Positions 21,250 to 31,510 of a stretch of 64,000 nucleotides of DNA are shown here, one piece after another. How positions within the stretch are numbered: the first letter of the stretch is position 1; each line of letters begins with the position of its first letter. A program made the position numbers and the translations under genes. The notes beneath the pieces were generated by a model. That model ran no database searches, was not told where the DNA came from, and worked only from the letters and a program-made list of their open reading frames with translations. The DNA comes from Isoetes taiwanensis. Taxonomy: Eukaryota; Streptophyta; Lycopodiopsida; Isoetales; Isoetaceae. Location: the NCBI GenBank assembly GCA_021234155.1, contig JAJEKV010000012.1:8462448-8526447 (forward strand), in the 5' to 3' direction.

Positions 21250-23277
21250 ATGTCCAGCAATATTGCTCTCTCTCTCTTACAGGATTGCAATAAGACCAAA
21301 GATTTAGAATGTGGCAGGCGAGTGCAATCTTTTATGTCCTTTAATGGTTTAGATACGTTGGCCTTCTTAGTTGACAGGCTCATTCATCTCTTTATTTCTT
21401 GTAAAAGCCTGATAGAAGCAAATTGCGCATTTCATAAGGTCACATGTCCAAGTTTTTATACATGGAGTGCAATCATTTTAGCAAATGCCAGGTTTGGGTT
21501 ACAGGGTCTTGAATTATACCACAGAATGCTAATGTTGGAGACAAATTATGACAAGTATGCATACAGTGCGGCACTTAAGGCTTGCACAGTGGCATCAGAC
21601 CTCATTCAGGTAAGGATTATCCATCATCACATTTTGAGAACAGGACTTCAGAAAGACATTGTCATAGGAAGTTGCCTTATTGACATATATGCTAAATGCC
21701 AGAGCTTGGAGGAGGCCCAGGATGTTTTTGATCAACTGCCAAGTAAAAATGCCATATCTTGGGGTTCAATGATTACAGGCCATGCCAATCATGGACAGGG
21801 CCTGCTGGCATTAGACTGCTTTCAAAATATGCAGCAGAAAGCGATCAAGCCAGATAACGCCACCTACTTAGCTGTCCTCAAAGCATGTGGCAACGTAGGA
21901 GCTATATACCAGGGTAGGCTTATTCACAACAAGATATTTGATAGTGGATTTTCAACAAATATAGACCTGGCAACTTCTATTATTGATATGTATGGAAAAT
22001 GTGGAAATATTGAAGAAGCAGATGCAGTGTTCCAGCAGTTGCAAAGTCGAGATGCCGTTTCATGGGGTGCAATAATTGCTGGGTATGCTCAAGTTGGAGA
22101 AGGCACTCTTGCTTTAGAACTCTTCAAAACGATGCAGGACAAGATATTGAAGCCAGAGAAGGTTACTTTTTGTAGCATCATCAGAACATGTGGTAATTCT
22201 GGTGAAATAGAGGAGGGGAGACTTATTCACGTACAGGTTATAAACAATGGATTGGTGTCCGATGTTTATGTAGTAAGTGCTCTCATCGATATGTATGCAA
22301 AAGCGGGGTATTTAGATGAAGCACGCAAAGTTTTTAATCAATCATTAAGTAGGAATGTGGTGACATGGGGGGCAATGATTGACGGATATAATCATTGTGA
22401 TGAAGGTGTTCTCGCTGTACGTCTTATAGATGATATGCAAGAGCAGGGTGTTGAGCCAGATAAGGTTACGTATTTAAGCATGTTGAAAGCAATTGGCAGT
22501 ATTGGAGCCATGCAACAGGGAAGGGTTATCCATGAGCGGATTTTATGTTCTTCTTTCCCTTTAGATGTTATTATTGGAACCAGTCTTATTGATATGTATT
22601 CTAAATGTGGTACTCTAGAGGAAGCACTTGAAGTCCTTGACAATCTAATAGTTCGAGATGCCATCTCATGGGATACCATGATTACAGGATATGCCTATAA
22701 TGCCAATGCTAATCTTGCATCGAAATGCATTAGGGAGATGCAACAACAAGGCATTAAAGCCACATATGCAACATTTACTGGTATGCTTGCAGCATGCAGT
22801 CGTGCAGGCCTCCTGGATGAAGGTCGTTGCTATTTTGTGTCTATGGAAAAGGAGCATGGGATCACACCAGATGTTCCGCATTATAATTGCATGGTTGATC
22901 TTCTTGGCCGTGCAGGTTGCTTCACTGAGGCTGAAGAATTACTCCAATCTCTTAACCAGCCCAATATTATTGGATGGACCTCATTGCTCAGTGCTTGCGA
23001 ATTGCATGGCAATGTGTGCTTAGGAAGGCGTTGCTTTGACAAAGTAGTTTATCTGGATTTTAAGTGTACAGCTGGCTACATACTCATGGCAAATATCTAT
23101 GCGGCTAAAAGTACATTGGGGAATGCTAATTCTATAAAAGAGGTGAAAAGCTTAGCAGATGTAAAAAGGAACTGGAATGAGACTGATTATGTTGGACTTT
23201 GTTTTGTACTTGGGGAGGAAGTTTCAGACAGGTGGAATAAATGCCAGATCAGTAGAAAGCATTGGCATGGATTGTGA
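21250..23277 (+). CDS. PLS-class pentatricopeptide repeat protein, E-type C-terminus
   Basis: PPR proteins bind organelle RNA one base per repeat and guide editing, splicing or processing in plastids or mitochondria. The 675-residue product has about 14 repeats in P-L-S order from residue 70 to 570. Examples are NAISWGSMITGHANHGQG at 168, LATSIIDMYGKCGNIEEA at 240, RDAVSWGAIIAGYAQVGEG at 267 and HYNCMVDLLGRAG at 544. An E1 motif follows (GWTSLLSACELHGNVCLG, 575-592), then a start of E2 (YILMANIYAA, 610). After that the tail diverges and no DYW deaminase follows. No clear transit peptide starts at the chosen ATG. The frame is open back to 21,081 without another ATG, and TTACCAG at 21,195-21,201 could be a splice acceptor for an upstream exon. 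Confidence 0.85.
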   Translation: MSSNIALSLLQDCNKTKDLECGRRVQSFMSFNGLDTLAFLVDRLIHLFISCKSLIEANCAFHKVTCPSFYTWSAIILANARFGLQGLELYHRMLMLETNYDKYAYSAALKACTVASDLIQVRIIHHHILRTGLQKDIVIGSCLIDIYAKCQSLEEAQDVFDQLPSKNAISWGSMITGHANHGQGLLALDCFQNMQQKAIKPDNATYLAVLKACGNVGAIYQGRLIHNKIFDSGFSTNIDLATSIIDMYGKCGNIEEADAVFQQLQSRDAVSWGAIIAGYAQVGEGTLALELFKTMQDKILKPEKVTFCSIIRTCGNSGEIEEGRLIHVQVINNGLVSDVYVVSALIDMYAKAGYLDEARKVFNQSLSRNVVTWGAMIDGYNHCDEGVLAVRLIDDMQEQGVEPDKVTYLSMLKAIGSIGAMQQGRVIHERILCSSFPLDVIIGTSLIDMYSKCGTLEEALEVLDNLIVRDAISWDTMITGYAYNANANLASKCIREMQQQGIKATYATFTGMLAACSRAGLLDEGRCYFVSMEKEHGITPDVPHYNCMVDLLGRAGCFTEAEELLQSLNQPNIIGWTSLLSACELHGNVCLGRRCFDKVVYLDFKCTAGYILMANIYAAKSTLGNANSIKEVKSLADVKRNWNETDYVGLCFVLGEEVSDRWNKCQISRKHWHGL

Positions 23278-23987
23278 AGGGAATGTGGGAGCAATGCTAC
23301 CAATATAAACTGGAAGAAAAATGATATTACTATCTAGAAGACAACTGGGCATTGTTGTATATCGCTGTTTACATATTCTTCCCCAACTGGGTTTCGGGAA
23401 GCTAGAGAAGACAGTTAAATACTATTGCTATGTCATGCAGGACATGCATTGGGGCCATTGCTGGCAGTACCTCAAACATATACAGCATGCGTAGCCCAAG
23501 GATTACTATCTGTATCCGTCCTTTTGTTATTCTCATAAAAATTGTTCTGAAGAATTCTACACACATGCAACTACTTTGGTTGCTGCAGCATTTCTGGCCT
23601 GGGATTAAGGATGGTAAATTGAAATGACTGAGAAGGACCAGTCAAGTTTCAGTAACATGTTAGCTTAATACCTTGATAACATTATTACTCCCTTCCCCGT
23701 GGTCCTTTGGGGAGGATGCATTCTTGCAGCATGCAAGTGCAGGTTACTTCTACTTTGTATCTATGAAGAACAAATACAGAATCACACCAGATATTGGTAC
23801 CATGATCTTCTTCAATGCGTGGTTTGCTTTAACAAGGTGAAATTCTTAACGAGTTCCTGAGATGAACCTCATTGTTCATACTTTGCTGAATGCATGACAA
23901 TGTACTCCTCGAGAAAGAGAATGCTTTGAGGAAGTAGTTCCTATGGAATTTTTGTGCGGGGCTAGAATTCTACATCTGTGTTGTCAA
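23278..23987 (+). pseudogene. Decayed second copy of the PPR C-terminal region
   Basis: From about 23,700 the plus strand reads GYFYFVSMKNKYRITPDI, matching CYFVSMEKEHGITPDV of the gene upstream. Further along, pieces such as HTLLNA, a degraded ECFEEVV and CGAR follow the order LLSACELHGN, RCFDKVV, TAGYILM. Several stops and frame changes intervene. The remainder (23,278-23,700) shows nothing recognisable. This is likely a tandem duplicate of the PPR 3' end that decayed and then seeded the array at 23,988. Confidence 0.65.
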
Positions 23988-24748
23988 AGATATGTTGGCA
24001 AGATAGTATCAACAATATGCAGGAGATGAGAAAAGCAGGAGTGGAGAAAGAAAGAGGAACTATTTAAACTTTGGTTTGTGCTAATGTCAGGTTTATGGAG
24101 GCATCAATCTAACCAGAAGAGAACTCCTATTAATCTCTTGTGGAAACTTCTCTATACAGAACATATTGCAAGGCTGTCTTGAAAGATATGTTGGCAAGAT
24201 AGTATCAACAATATGCAGGAGATGAGAAAAGCAGGTGTAGAGAAAGAAAGAGGAACTATTTAAACTTTGGTTGTGCTAATGTCAGGTTTATGGAGGCATC
24301 AATCTAACCAGAAGAGAACTCCTATTAATCTCTTGTGGAAACTTCTCTATACAGAACATATTGCAAGGCTGGCTTGAAAGATATGTTGGCAAGATAGTAT
24401 CAACAATATGCAGGAGATGAGAAAAGCAGGTGTAGAGAAAGAAAGAGGAACTATTTAAACTTTGGTTTGTGCTAATGTCAGGTTTATGGAGGCATCAATC
24501 TAACCAGAAGAGAACTCCTATTAATCTCTTGTGGAAACTTCTCTATACAGAACATATTGCAAGGCTGTCTTGAAAGATATGTTGGCAAGATAGTATCAAC
24601 AACATGCAGGAGATGAGAAAAGCACGTGTAGAGAAAGAAAGAGGAACTATTTAAACTTTGGTTTGTGCTAATGTCAGGTTTATGGAGGCATCAATCTAAC
24701 CAGAAGAGAACTCCTATTAATCTCTTGTGGAAACTTCTCGTCTTGAAA
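23988..24748 (+). repeat. 195/196-bp tandem array, 4 copies, seeded from a PPR E2/E+ motif
   Basis: Units begin at 23,988, 24,184, 24,379 and 24,575 with AGATATGTTGGCAAGATAG. In one frame each unit reads CWQDSINNMQEMRKAGVE then KERGTI and a stop, which matches the W-x-D-x4-R-x2-M-x3-GV-KE-G pattern of the E2/E+ region. The rest of the unit is non-coding. The last unit ends early at about 24,748. Confidence 0.9.
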
Positions 24749-25073
24749 CTTCGTGGACGGCGAAGGGACCAATTTATACACACAGATCTCACAGAAACTC
24801 ATGACATCAAAGCTAATGTACTATTACAGATCGTCTCGAAGGCAGTTATTTAGCCAGTGGTATGTAGTTATTTGCCACCTGAAATGAACTCCTCTATATG
24901 ACATGCCAAACACAATTAAATAGCTCACCCTATCCTACGCATCTTTCTGCTATGCACCTAATCATGTTTCCTTTGTTGCACAGTTGAGACTATCTGTGAA
25001 GGCACATTAGCTTTGATGTCATGAGTTATTGAGAGCCTGTGTCTAAATTGGTCCCTTCCCCGTCCATGAAGTG
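24749..25073. repeat. Inverted repeat, arms about 88 bp, spacer about 146 bp
   Basis: Left arm 24,749-24,838 and right arm 24,985-25,073 are reverse complements. The longest exact run is ACTCATGACATCAAAGCTAA, which continues to TGT. GAAGGGACCAATTTA is also conserved. The left arm directly abuts the end of the 196-bp array. Confidence 0.8.
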
Positions 25074-25302
25074 GCTTTCAATCAATAGCAGTCCAAGAAT
25101 ATTTCAAAAGTATCTTCTGAGCCTTGCAACATGTTCTCCATAGAAGAAAAGTCTCCACGAAAGATTAATAGCATTTCTCTTCTGGATTAGATTGATTTGA
25201 TAGTTGGCATGTCATATAGAGAAGGTTATTTGAGGAGGCAAATAACCCATCAATAACTACCATAATAGTAACGAAGGATATGAAGTGTCCACACAACTTA
25301 TG

Positions 25303-25790
25303 GCCATTGAGTGCAGGCTGAACTAGTGCTTATAACATGGCTGCTAAATGCATTCATGGCGTAGGCAAAAGTCTCATGGCAAAATGTGCATGGCTCAGTG
25401 GCAAAATGTGTATGGCACTGGCACAATTTGCATATTAGAAGAACGATTTATAGAAGCAGTCCCACCCATCACTCTTAATGCTTAATAATGTTCTAGGCTT
25501 GAAAACTTGTTGAGCAAAACGAGATTCACTTCTCTTGTAGAACAACAATAGTCTAATATACATTCCGATCCACCACATTTGCCATTATAATACATTCCTC
25601 ACAAGGATTTGCCCATCTACCATGCTGATGTTGGACAAGTACGAAGAACATGTATTTGATTCTCCAGAAATTGCGACAATGAAAATTGCAACAAGGAATA
25701 ACAACCTTGTAACATGTGTGAATGTTCTCGTGAGCCCGGCTCCAAACAAAAGAGATACTCAAAATCGAAGGATTCTATGTTAGGGTAGCT
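25303..25790 (-). repeat. Left member of a 480-bp inverted repeat pair
   Basis: On the minus strand this matches 30,050-30,540 over most of its length. Shared blocks include GAGACTTTTGCCTAC, CGTTCTTC-TAATATGCA and GTGAATCTCG. Both members encode similar broken peptide pieces, LFCLE-GS-, SHM-Q--YSL, NQIHV and FVLVQ, so the family may derive from a coding element. The family is not recognised. They could be long terminal inverted repeats of one 5.2-kb element or two independent insertions. Confidence 0.6.
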
Positions 25791-25832
25791 ACAAACCATT
25801 GGTTATATTAGCTTAAATAGTAAAATTTTGAG

Positions 25833-26402
25833 ATACGGATTCGGGTAAAATATTGGCTCCCTAACTAAACATTCGAAACCATGCGTATATCGAGTTCGAT
25901 ATACGGCGTATATCGAGTTTGATATACGTATATCCGGCAGGGTGCCGGAAAATGGCGTATAAAAAAGCATCCGTAAACTGTATATCAATTTTTTTTTGTG
26001 TTTTTTCCAGGTTCTTTGGAGCGATTTCCGGCGCGTTTTTTGGAGAGAATTTCGGCAGCATTCATACCTGATCAGATCATGGAAGAAGCACCAGGTTAGT
26101 AAGAGTATTCGCATCAAATTCGTCAAAGGTTTCTTACTTTTACATCTCGTTCTTGTATGAGCTCTACAACTGTTTTTTGTGTATTATACGGAATTTTCCG
26201 GCCGGCCAGAATCGAAAATAAAAAAAAAAAAAAAAAAAAAGTATATCGAGTTCGATATACGCCGTATATCTAACTCGTATCGAACTCGATATATGCTGTA
26301 TATTTGTATATCGAGTTCGATATACGCAGTATATCTAACTCGATATACGTTTGGTTTTGAATGTATAGTTAGGGTGCCAATAGTAGCACCGAATCGGATT
26401 CA
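25833..26402. mobile_element. Foldback-type element with palindrome clusters in long TIRs
   Basis: The left end (GGATTCGGG, TTGGCTCCCTAACTAAACATT) and the right end (AATGTATAGTTAGGGTGCCAA, CCGAATCGG) are inverted. Within both arms the near-palindrome GTATATCGAGTTCGATATAC recurs at about 25,889, 25,914 (one change), 26,240 and 26,308, plus shorter versions. The interior holds CGGCAGGGTGCCGG, an A-run (26,220-26,240) and no protein. Confidence 0.65.
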
Positions 26403-26497
26403 CACTAGTTCAGTTAAAAGATTCTGTTGAAAATCGGGGGTCAATTCTTAACCCGATAGGTTATGTTAAAATTTAGGTTAACCCGATTCACATACGA

Positions 26498-27463
26498 TTT
26501 TTTTTTTTTTTTTTTTAAAAACGACAAACTTTATTGAAACACCAAGCCAAAAGCCAGATACAAATGCAGAGGCGGGAATAAAATTTCAGAGGATAATCGT
26601 GATCCACTGAAAAGAACCACCAGCCTATGCATAAGACAACACACTCAAATAGGACTCAAATATCAACTGTCGCTTGGCAGGAGAACAATGGTAGGCCTTA
26701 GCGATTCTAGCTTGTGCGTCTTGGAGGACTACTGCAGGAGGAATATCCAAACCCTGAAAGATACACAATTTTTTGCGCTTCCAGATGAATGAAATGCTTG
26801 ATTCCGCACCTTACTCCAAGTATCCGGATAAATAGCCAGAAGCACTTGCTGACTTGTCAATGTCACATGAAAAAGAGAAAGCAGCCAAGACCAAACAGGC
26901 TGGAGATGATCACATAAAAAGAAACAATGCTCAATGGTCTCGTCCCTTTGCTTGCACAGTGGGCAGAGTGCTGACACTCGAGGATCAAATCTGTGGACAA
27001 GCACATTCACCCGAGGACATCTGTGAAGAATCTGCCACCAAAGCACAGGCACCTTAGGATGGAGTAGTTTATCCCAAGCCCAAGTCCACATACGTCTCCA
27101 ACTAGGAGGTGAGAGCTGAAGGGACCACTTAGTAGATGGCGGACTCTCTGGTGGGAAACCCACATGCACCCTTCGATAGCCTCTGGAGCAACCAATGGCA
27201 GAGTACTAGGAACCTTTTGCCAAATAGGTCTATCCCATCGAGACAATAAGAATTTTGTTTGAAAGATTTGCCAAGTCGCTAACTGGCCAGAATCATACCA
27301 TTCTGCAACTGTTAAGATTCCTGCTAACCTCCAGCACCGTTGAGCTAATGGATGAATTGAGGCACGAAGTGGGAGATTATTTTCCGCCGGTATCCACCAA
27401 CAAGGGGCACTCAACTGATGACATGCAACAAAATCAATACGAAATAAGATCCGTACTGTCTCC
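26498..27463 (-). mobile_element. LINE-E, 5'-truncated L1-like LINE with 12-bp target duplication
   Basis: The poly(A) tail appears as a T-run from 26,498, with CAATAAAG just upstream in the element. The 12-bp duplication ATTCACATACGA lies at 26,486-26,497 and 27,464-27,475, which fixes the insertion as 966 bp. On the minus strand it encodes only the C-terminal part of ORF2. Confidence 0.9.
26729..27463 (-). pseudogene. LINE-E ORF2 C-terminus (zf-RVT)
   Basis: Pieces in order: GILTVAEWYDSGQLATWQ and PIWQKVPSTLPLVAPE in one frame, then HVGFPPESPP, WTWAWDKLLHPKVPVLWWQI and CPLCKQRDETIEHCFFLC in the next. The last is the zf-RVT zinc-binding motif found after the reverse transcriptase in plant LINEs (C-P-L-C, then H and C). 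A frameshift lies near 27,170. The closest relative in the window is LINE-F at 62.2 kb. Confidence 0.8.
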
Positions 27464-27879
27464 ATTCACATACGAATTTGTTACATTAAAATTTAACAAT
27501 TTGTTAAAACTTTTAACCATTCGTGTCCAATATTTAGCCCTACCATCGGAGCACAGTTAAGGTTGTTAAATCTTCGGAGCACAGGTCGCCAGTAGCAGGT
27601 TCATCCATGATCTCTGGGATATGAATTTTTCTTGCATTTTCTTTTGGCTTCTTGTATTCCCTCTGTGCAAATGCTCATTCTTTTTTGTGTTTACAATTTC
27701 TTTTCCTCTGTGAATCTTTGTTCTCTGTATTTTTGTATGCTCATTGCTTCTCTCAAAGATTCTTCTTGCTTCTCCTAGAGCATTTTTTTTCTTGAAACAA
27801 AAGTCTTCTAGAAAAAACCCATCAAGCTTTGTGTCCATTTTGTTTATTAGCTTGGGTGGGGTTGGATTGAGTGAAGAAA

Positions 27880-28005
27880 ATGGCCAGTAATGATGAAGAA
27901 CATAGTTTGAATTCGACCTCCATTGAAGGAGGAAAGCGTGTAAGGTCCAAGGATTGGACATTGCATGAGATTCTAATCTTGGTGGAAAATAAGAAGACAT
28001 TCTAA
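27880..28005 (+). CDS. 41-codon ORF resembling the start of a trihelix/Myb-SANT domain
   Basis: ATG at 27,880, stop TAA at 28,003. After an acidic N-terminus (MASNDEEHSL) it reads RVRSKDWTLHEILILVENKK, the first helix region of trihelix/Myb-like DNA-binding domains (W-x5-L). Such domains start plant GT factors and the accessory protein of PIF/Harbinger transposons. It stops before helices 2 and 3, so it is either a first exon or a truncated fragment. There is no clear donor at the end. It lies between the two arms of the 25.3/30.5-kb inverted pair. Confidence 0.4.
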   Translation: MASNDEEHSLNSTSIEGGKRVRSKDWTLHEILILVENKKTF

Positions 28006-29694
28006 TCGCTCAGAGACATTTCCTTGATTGCCTTGACTGTGGTACCATGCGAATTGCAAGCCTTTCCAAGACCTTAGAACAGCAGCAACCTCTCAAATCT
28101 CAATCTTCCTAAATATTCCTCTGTTTAATCTACTTCCACAATTCAATCAATGCTCTGTTTTGCTTCCTTCTGTACCAGTTCGTTTGCTTGCTCTTAAGTT
28201 TTGTTTTGGGATTTCATCTTTCTGCAAATCAGACTAAGAAATCTGTAGATCTGAAGAGAACAAGCCAAAATTAGACCATTGCCAATAAAGTTGGAAGCTT
28301 ATTTGTTAATAGTAAAGTCTATATTTATTCTAATAAGGAAGTAGAAATCTGGCATTATTTGTTTTAATTTGCCAAAAACAAGATTGTCTTGTCTCTACCG
28401 AGATTAAAATGTCTCAAATATTTCTGATAACATGAGACTTTTAGTATTTCAAATATGCAGAGTGGTTTTCTGTTAATATGTTATTTCTAGATGCATTTTT
28501 CGAGAGCTAATATGATGTTGTCATCTTTTCAGATCTTTGTTCCATAGAAGATGATGCATATCATGAAATGTGGTGTTGATAAGCATTCAGATATAAAGTC
28601 AACACATGTTGTTCCATGTAACCTACTTTTGTTATCAGTTCCTTTATCTGCAGAGTCATTAGATTATGAGTCTTCTTTTTTACCTTGGTTTTCTATGCAA
28701 AATGAAGAAAATATGGATAGGATGTTGATTCCTCTATTATTTAGGATGAGAGTTCATATTTCTCTGTTATTCAGGGCGAGAGTCAAATCTATCTAACCAG
28801 CTTGTCAAAACAGTAATGGGCAAAACCACTGCCATATACCCCAAATTTGACATATTATTTTTCTGTGAAACAAGGTACACCAGTATTATTAAGATCAATG
28901 GAAAGCATAAAGATATAGGTAGGGCCCCTTAAGATATCATCATGGAGCTTTGCAGGGGGACCCCTATTGATACTTTAGTAACATGCTGCTGCCCGAGATT
29001 CAGATTTTGCAAAATTAGCAATCCCTCTAGCCATTTGGGCTAGAACATCTGGATGTTTTCATTTTTCCATCACAAGCAGAGCTCTTATGCCATCACAAGC
29101 AGAGCTTTTCATATGATATATGTTCTCTTCATTTATTTTCGATTTTCAAAGCATTGGGATGCCTGATTTACGACTTGTTAAATAAATAAGTTAAATGGAT
29201 GTATCGAAGTGTGGTTCTCTTGACTGAATGTTGGTAAAACGAACAGCTTTCTGACATACCTTAACAACTTTGTGTGCAAATGAGATTGTTAACAAATTTT
29301 GTTATGCTAAATGTTAATTTAACTAAACCTTAACTGCTCATGTCTGAATGCAGATTTTAAATATTATATTAGGTTAAATGCTAACCTAACAGGAGGTGTG
29401 CAACATCTATTATATTAGCATTAACTTAGTATAATTGTTAGGATGTTAACTCTTAAATTTAATATAACCTAACCAATGGTGCGTAAGGTCCCTAATTGAT
29501 TTAAGGATTACAGTGACCAGATGCATCGACATAATTGGAATCTTCAATCAGCAAGTTGGGATGTCATTATGGACTAAGACTACTGTACATAAATTGGAAG
29601 GATATGGGACAATGAGTAGCGTCCACGTTCGATAGGAGTTTGGATGTACTACCAAAACAGAAGTGAGACTAGATGATCCGATTCAACACTATGT
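28006..29694. other. No gene recognised
   Basis: Short open frames only, e.g. 28,551-28,796. At 29,270-29,480 the sequence repeats words such as 'ttaactaaacctaac', as at 20,450-20,580, probably relics of a dispersed repeat. Confidence 0.35.
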
Positions 29695-29990
29695 TAACTA
29701 TTCATTCTTTTACTTAAAGTGATAATTATTTAATGGAAATGAATTTAAATGAATGTCTAACAAATCAAACATCTCATCTTGTTATCTTCGCTTAACCTAA
29801 AACTCAGGGCAACCCATTCTTTTATATTTTGGGTTTCCAAGTATATGGGGCATTGTGCCTTGTCTTTTAGGTAAAGATATAAAAGAATGGGTTGCCCCTG
29901 GGTTTTAGGTTAAGCGAAGATAACAATATATTATATTCAATTATATTCATTTCAATTCATTTCTAATAAAACAAATAGTTAATTAGTAAT
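29695..29990. mobile_element. MITE-like foldback with a near-perfect 47-bp stem
   Basis: Left arm 29,781-29,827 and right arm 29,877-29,924 differ by one substitution and one base insertion (GTTATCTTCGCTTAACCTAA ... and complement). The loop is about 49 nt. Outside this, weaker inverted similarity (ttaactattc / gaaatgaatt words) extends the element to about 29,695-29,990. No coding sequence. Confidence 0.75.
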
Positions 29991-30049
29991 GACATCCCCT
30001 TGAACACTTACTTCTTTGCTAGTTGAAGACTCTAACTATGCCGATGCTT

Positions 30050-30540
30050 TTGGTCACTCTAATCTTTACTTCAATTCAGATATAGAACTCTTTGATTTGG
30101 AGAATCTTTTTTGTTTAGAGTCGGGTTCAAAAACAAATTCACACATGGTGCAGGACTATTATTCGTTGTCGCAATTTTAGGACAATCAAATACATGTTTT
30201 TGTACTTGTCCAGTACCGACGTACTAAATGGGCAGGTACTTGTAAAAAAAATATGAAAGTGGCAGACGTAATAGATCGGTTTATGCCTAACAGACTATTG
30301 TTTGTGCAGAGAAAAGTGAATCTCGGTGTGCACAACAAATTTTCAAGCCCAAAACATGGTTAGGCATTGTAATAGATCGTTCTTCCTAATATGCAGATTT
30401 TGGCAGTGCCATAAACATTTTGCCACAAAGAAAAAAAATATTTTGTTTCTAGTCAGTAGATAAGCTTGAGACTTTTGCCTACATTAGGAATGCATCTAGC
30501 AGCCTCGTTACAACCCAGCTCAATTTGCACTCAATGGTAG
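30050..30540 (+). repeat. Right member of the 480-bp inverted repeat pair
   Basis: Plus-strand counterpart of 25,303-25,790. It reads ELFDLENLFCLESGS, NSHMVQDYYSLSQF, a stop, then DNQIHVFVLVQ, RRTKWAGTCKKN and FMPNRLLFVQRKVNLG. The homology ends at TGCACTCAATGG. The protein family is not recognised. Confidence 0.6.
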
Positions 30541-31149
30541 TTTAATGGCAGTGAGTATAAGTATGCATGAAATGAGGACCGAGTTTTCCTTGTGTAATAG
30601 CAGACAGAGCATGCCCCCTGACAAATGTCTTGCCAACTATTGTTAACTACAATGGTTCTCTTATAAATACCTACACAACGGTATTTCCAACCCACATTGC
30701 TTGCCAAACAATTGCGAGGTACTATTCAACCTCATAATTGCTATATTTATATGATCTAGTATTCTTAATTTTTTGAATTTGCTTCCTTATTGATCTTCTC
30801 TTGTTGTGTGAATCAGATAAACATGTTAACTATGATAGCAAATTGCTCCCAAGAACATTATCAAATCTGTTTGTAATAATTGCTGGAAGAACAAGTATAT
30901 GGATGATACTGCAGTAGATCTGATGGATGAGATGCCAAAGGACAACTCACAATGCTTAGGCAAATAGTGATATCAATTGACACTGTGTGTATTTTTGCCA
31001 GTGGGAAAATCCTCAATGCACTAAGGAGGAACAATATCTATACTTATGCATGACCCCCACCTCCAACAAACTCTTTGGCAAAATAGACCGTCAAGACATT
31101 TTGCATTACTTGCGGGGTAAAAAATTATGGATTTCTTAGTCAACTGCTT
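30541..31149. other. No gene recognised
   Basis: AT-rich, without a convincing ORF or repeat. Confidence 0.3.
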
Positions 31150-31390
31150 GTGATTGCTTGTGGTCCCATGACCTATTGGTCTCCGTGGACGTTAAAAAAA
31201 CTATTCTATTCTATTCTATTCTATTTTTGCTAATATGAATTTAAGCAACAAGAAGTCAAGTTACAGCTTTATAATTAGTGAATGAATGAATGTATTTTTC
31301 CTCCATAGAGACCAATTGGTATATGGAACCCAAAACAAAGAGGGCAGCAAGTGTATTACTCTCAAGATTAAAAATCCCTTTCGGTATTTG
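31150..31390. mobile_element. Two LINE-D 3' ends, tail to tail
   Basis: At 31,165-31,225 the plus strand has CCTATTGGTCTCCGTGGACG, an A-run and CTATT repeats, matching the complement of 16,536-16,605. At 31,276-31,390 the reverse orientation appears: GAATGAATG tail, then AGAGACCAATTGG, AGGGCAGCAAGTGTATTAC and GATTAAAAA, matching 16,600-16,670. Both are very short 3' fragments of one family separated by about 50 bp. Confidence 0.7.
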
Positions 31391-31471
31391 TGTACATGTC
31401 GTCGTATGCAACATGTATTATTGATGTAGTAGTATAACATATATTTATACTGTATATATTGGAACGTCACA
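31391..31471 (-). mobile_element. Fragment of the Gypsy-like LTR also seen at 59.9 kb
   Basis: GTGTACATGTCGTCGTATGC and the following TATACTGTATATATTGGAA block match 59,860-59,947. On the minus strand the segment begins TGTGACGTTCC at 31,471, like the LTR start TGTGATGTTCC at 59,947. No polypurine tract is next to it here. Confidence 0.55.
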
Positions 31472-31510
31472 ACATCCTGGGCACGCTGGATGGCCGTGAT
31501 TAGTAAAAGT

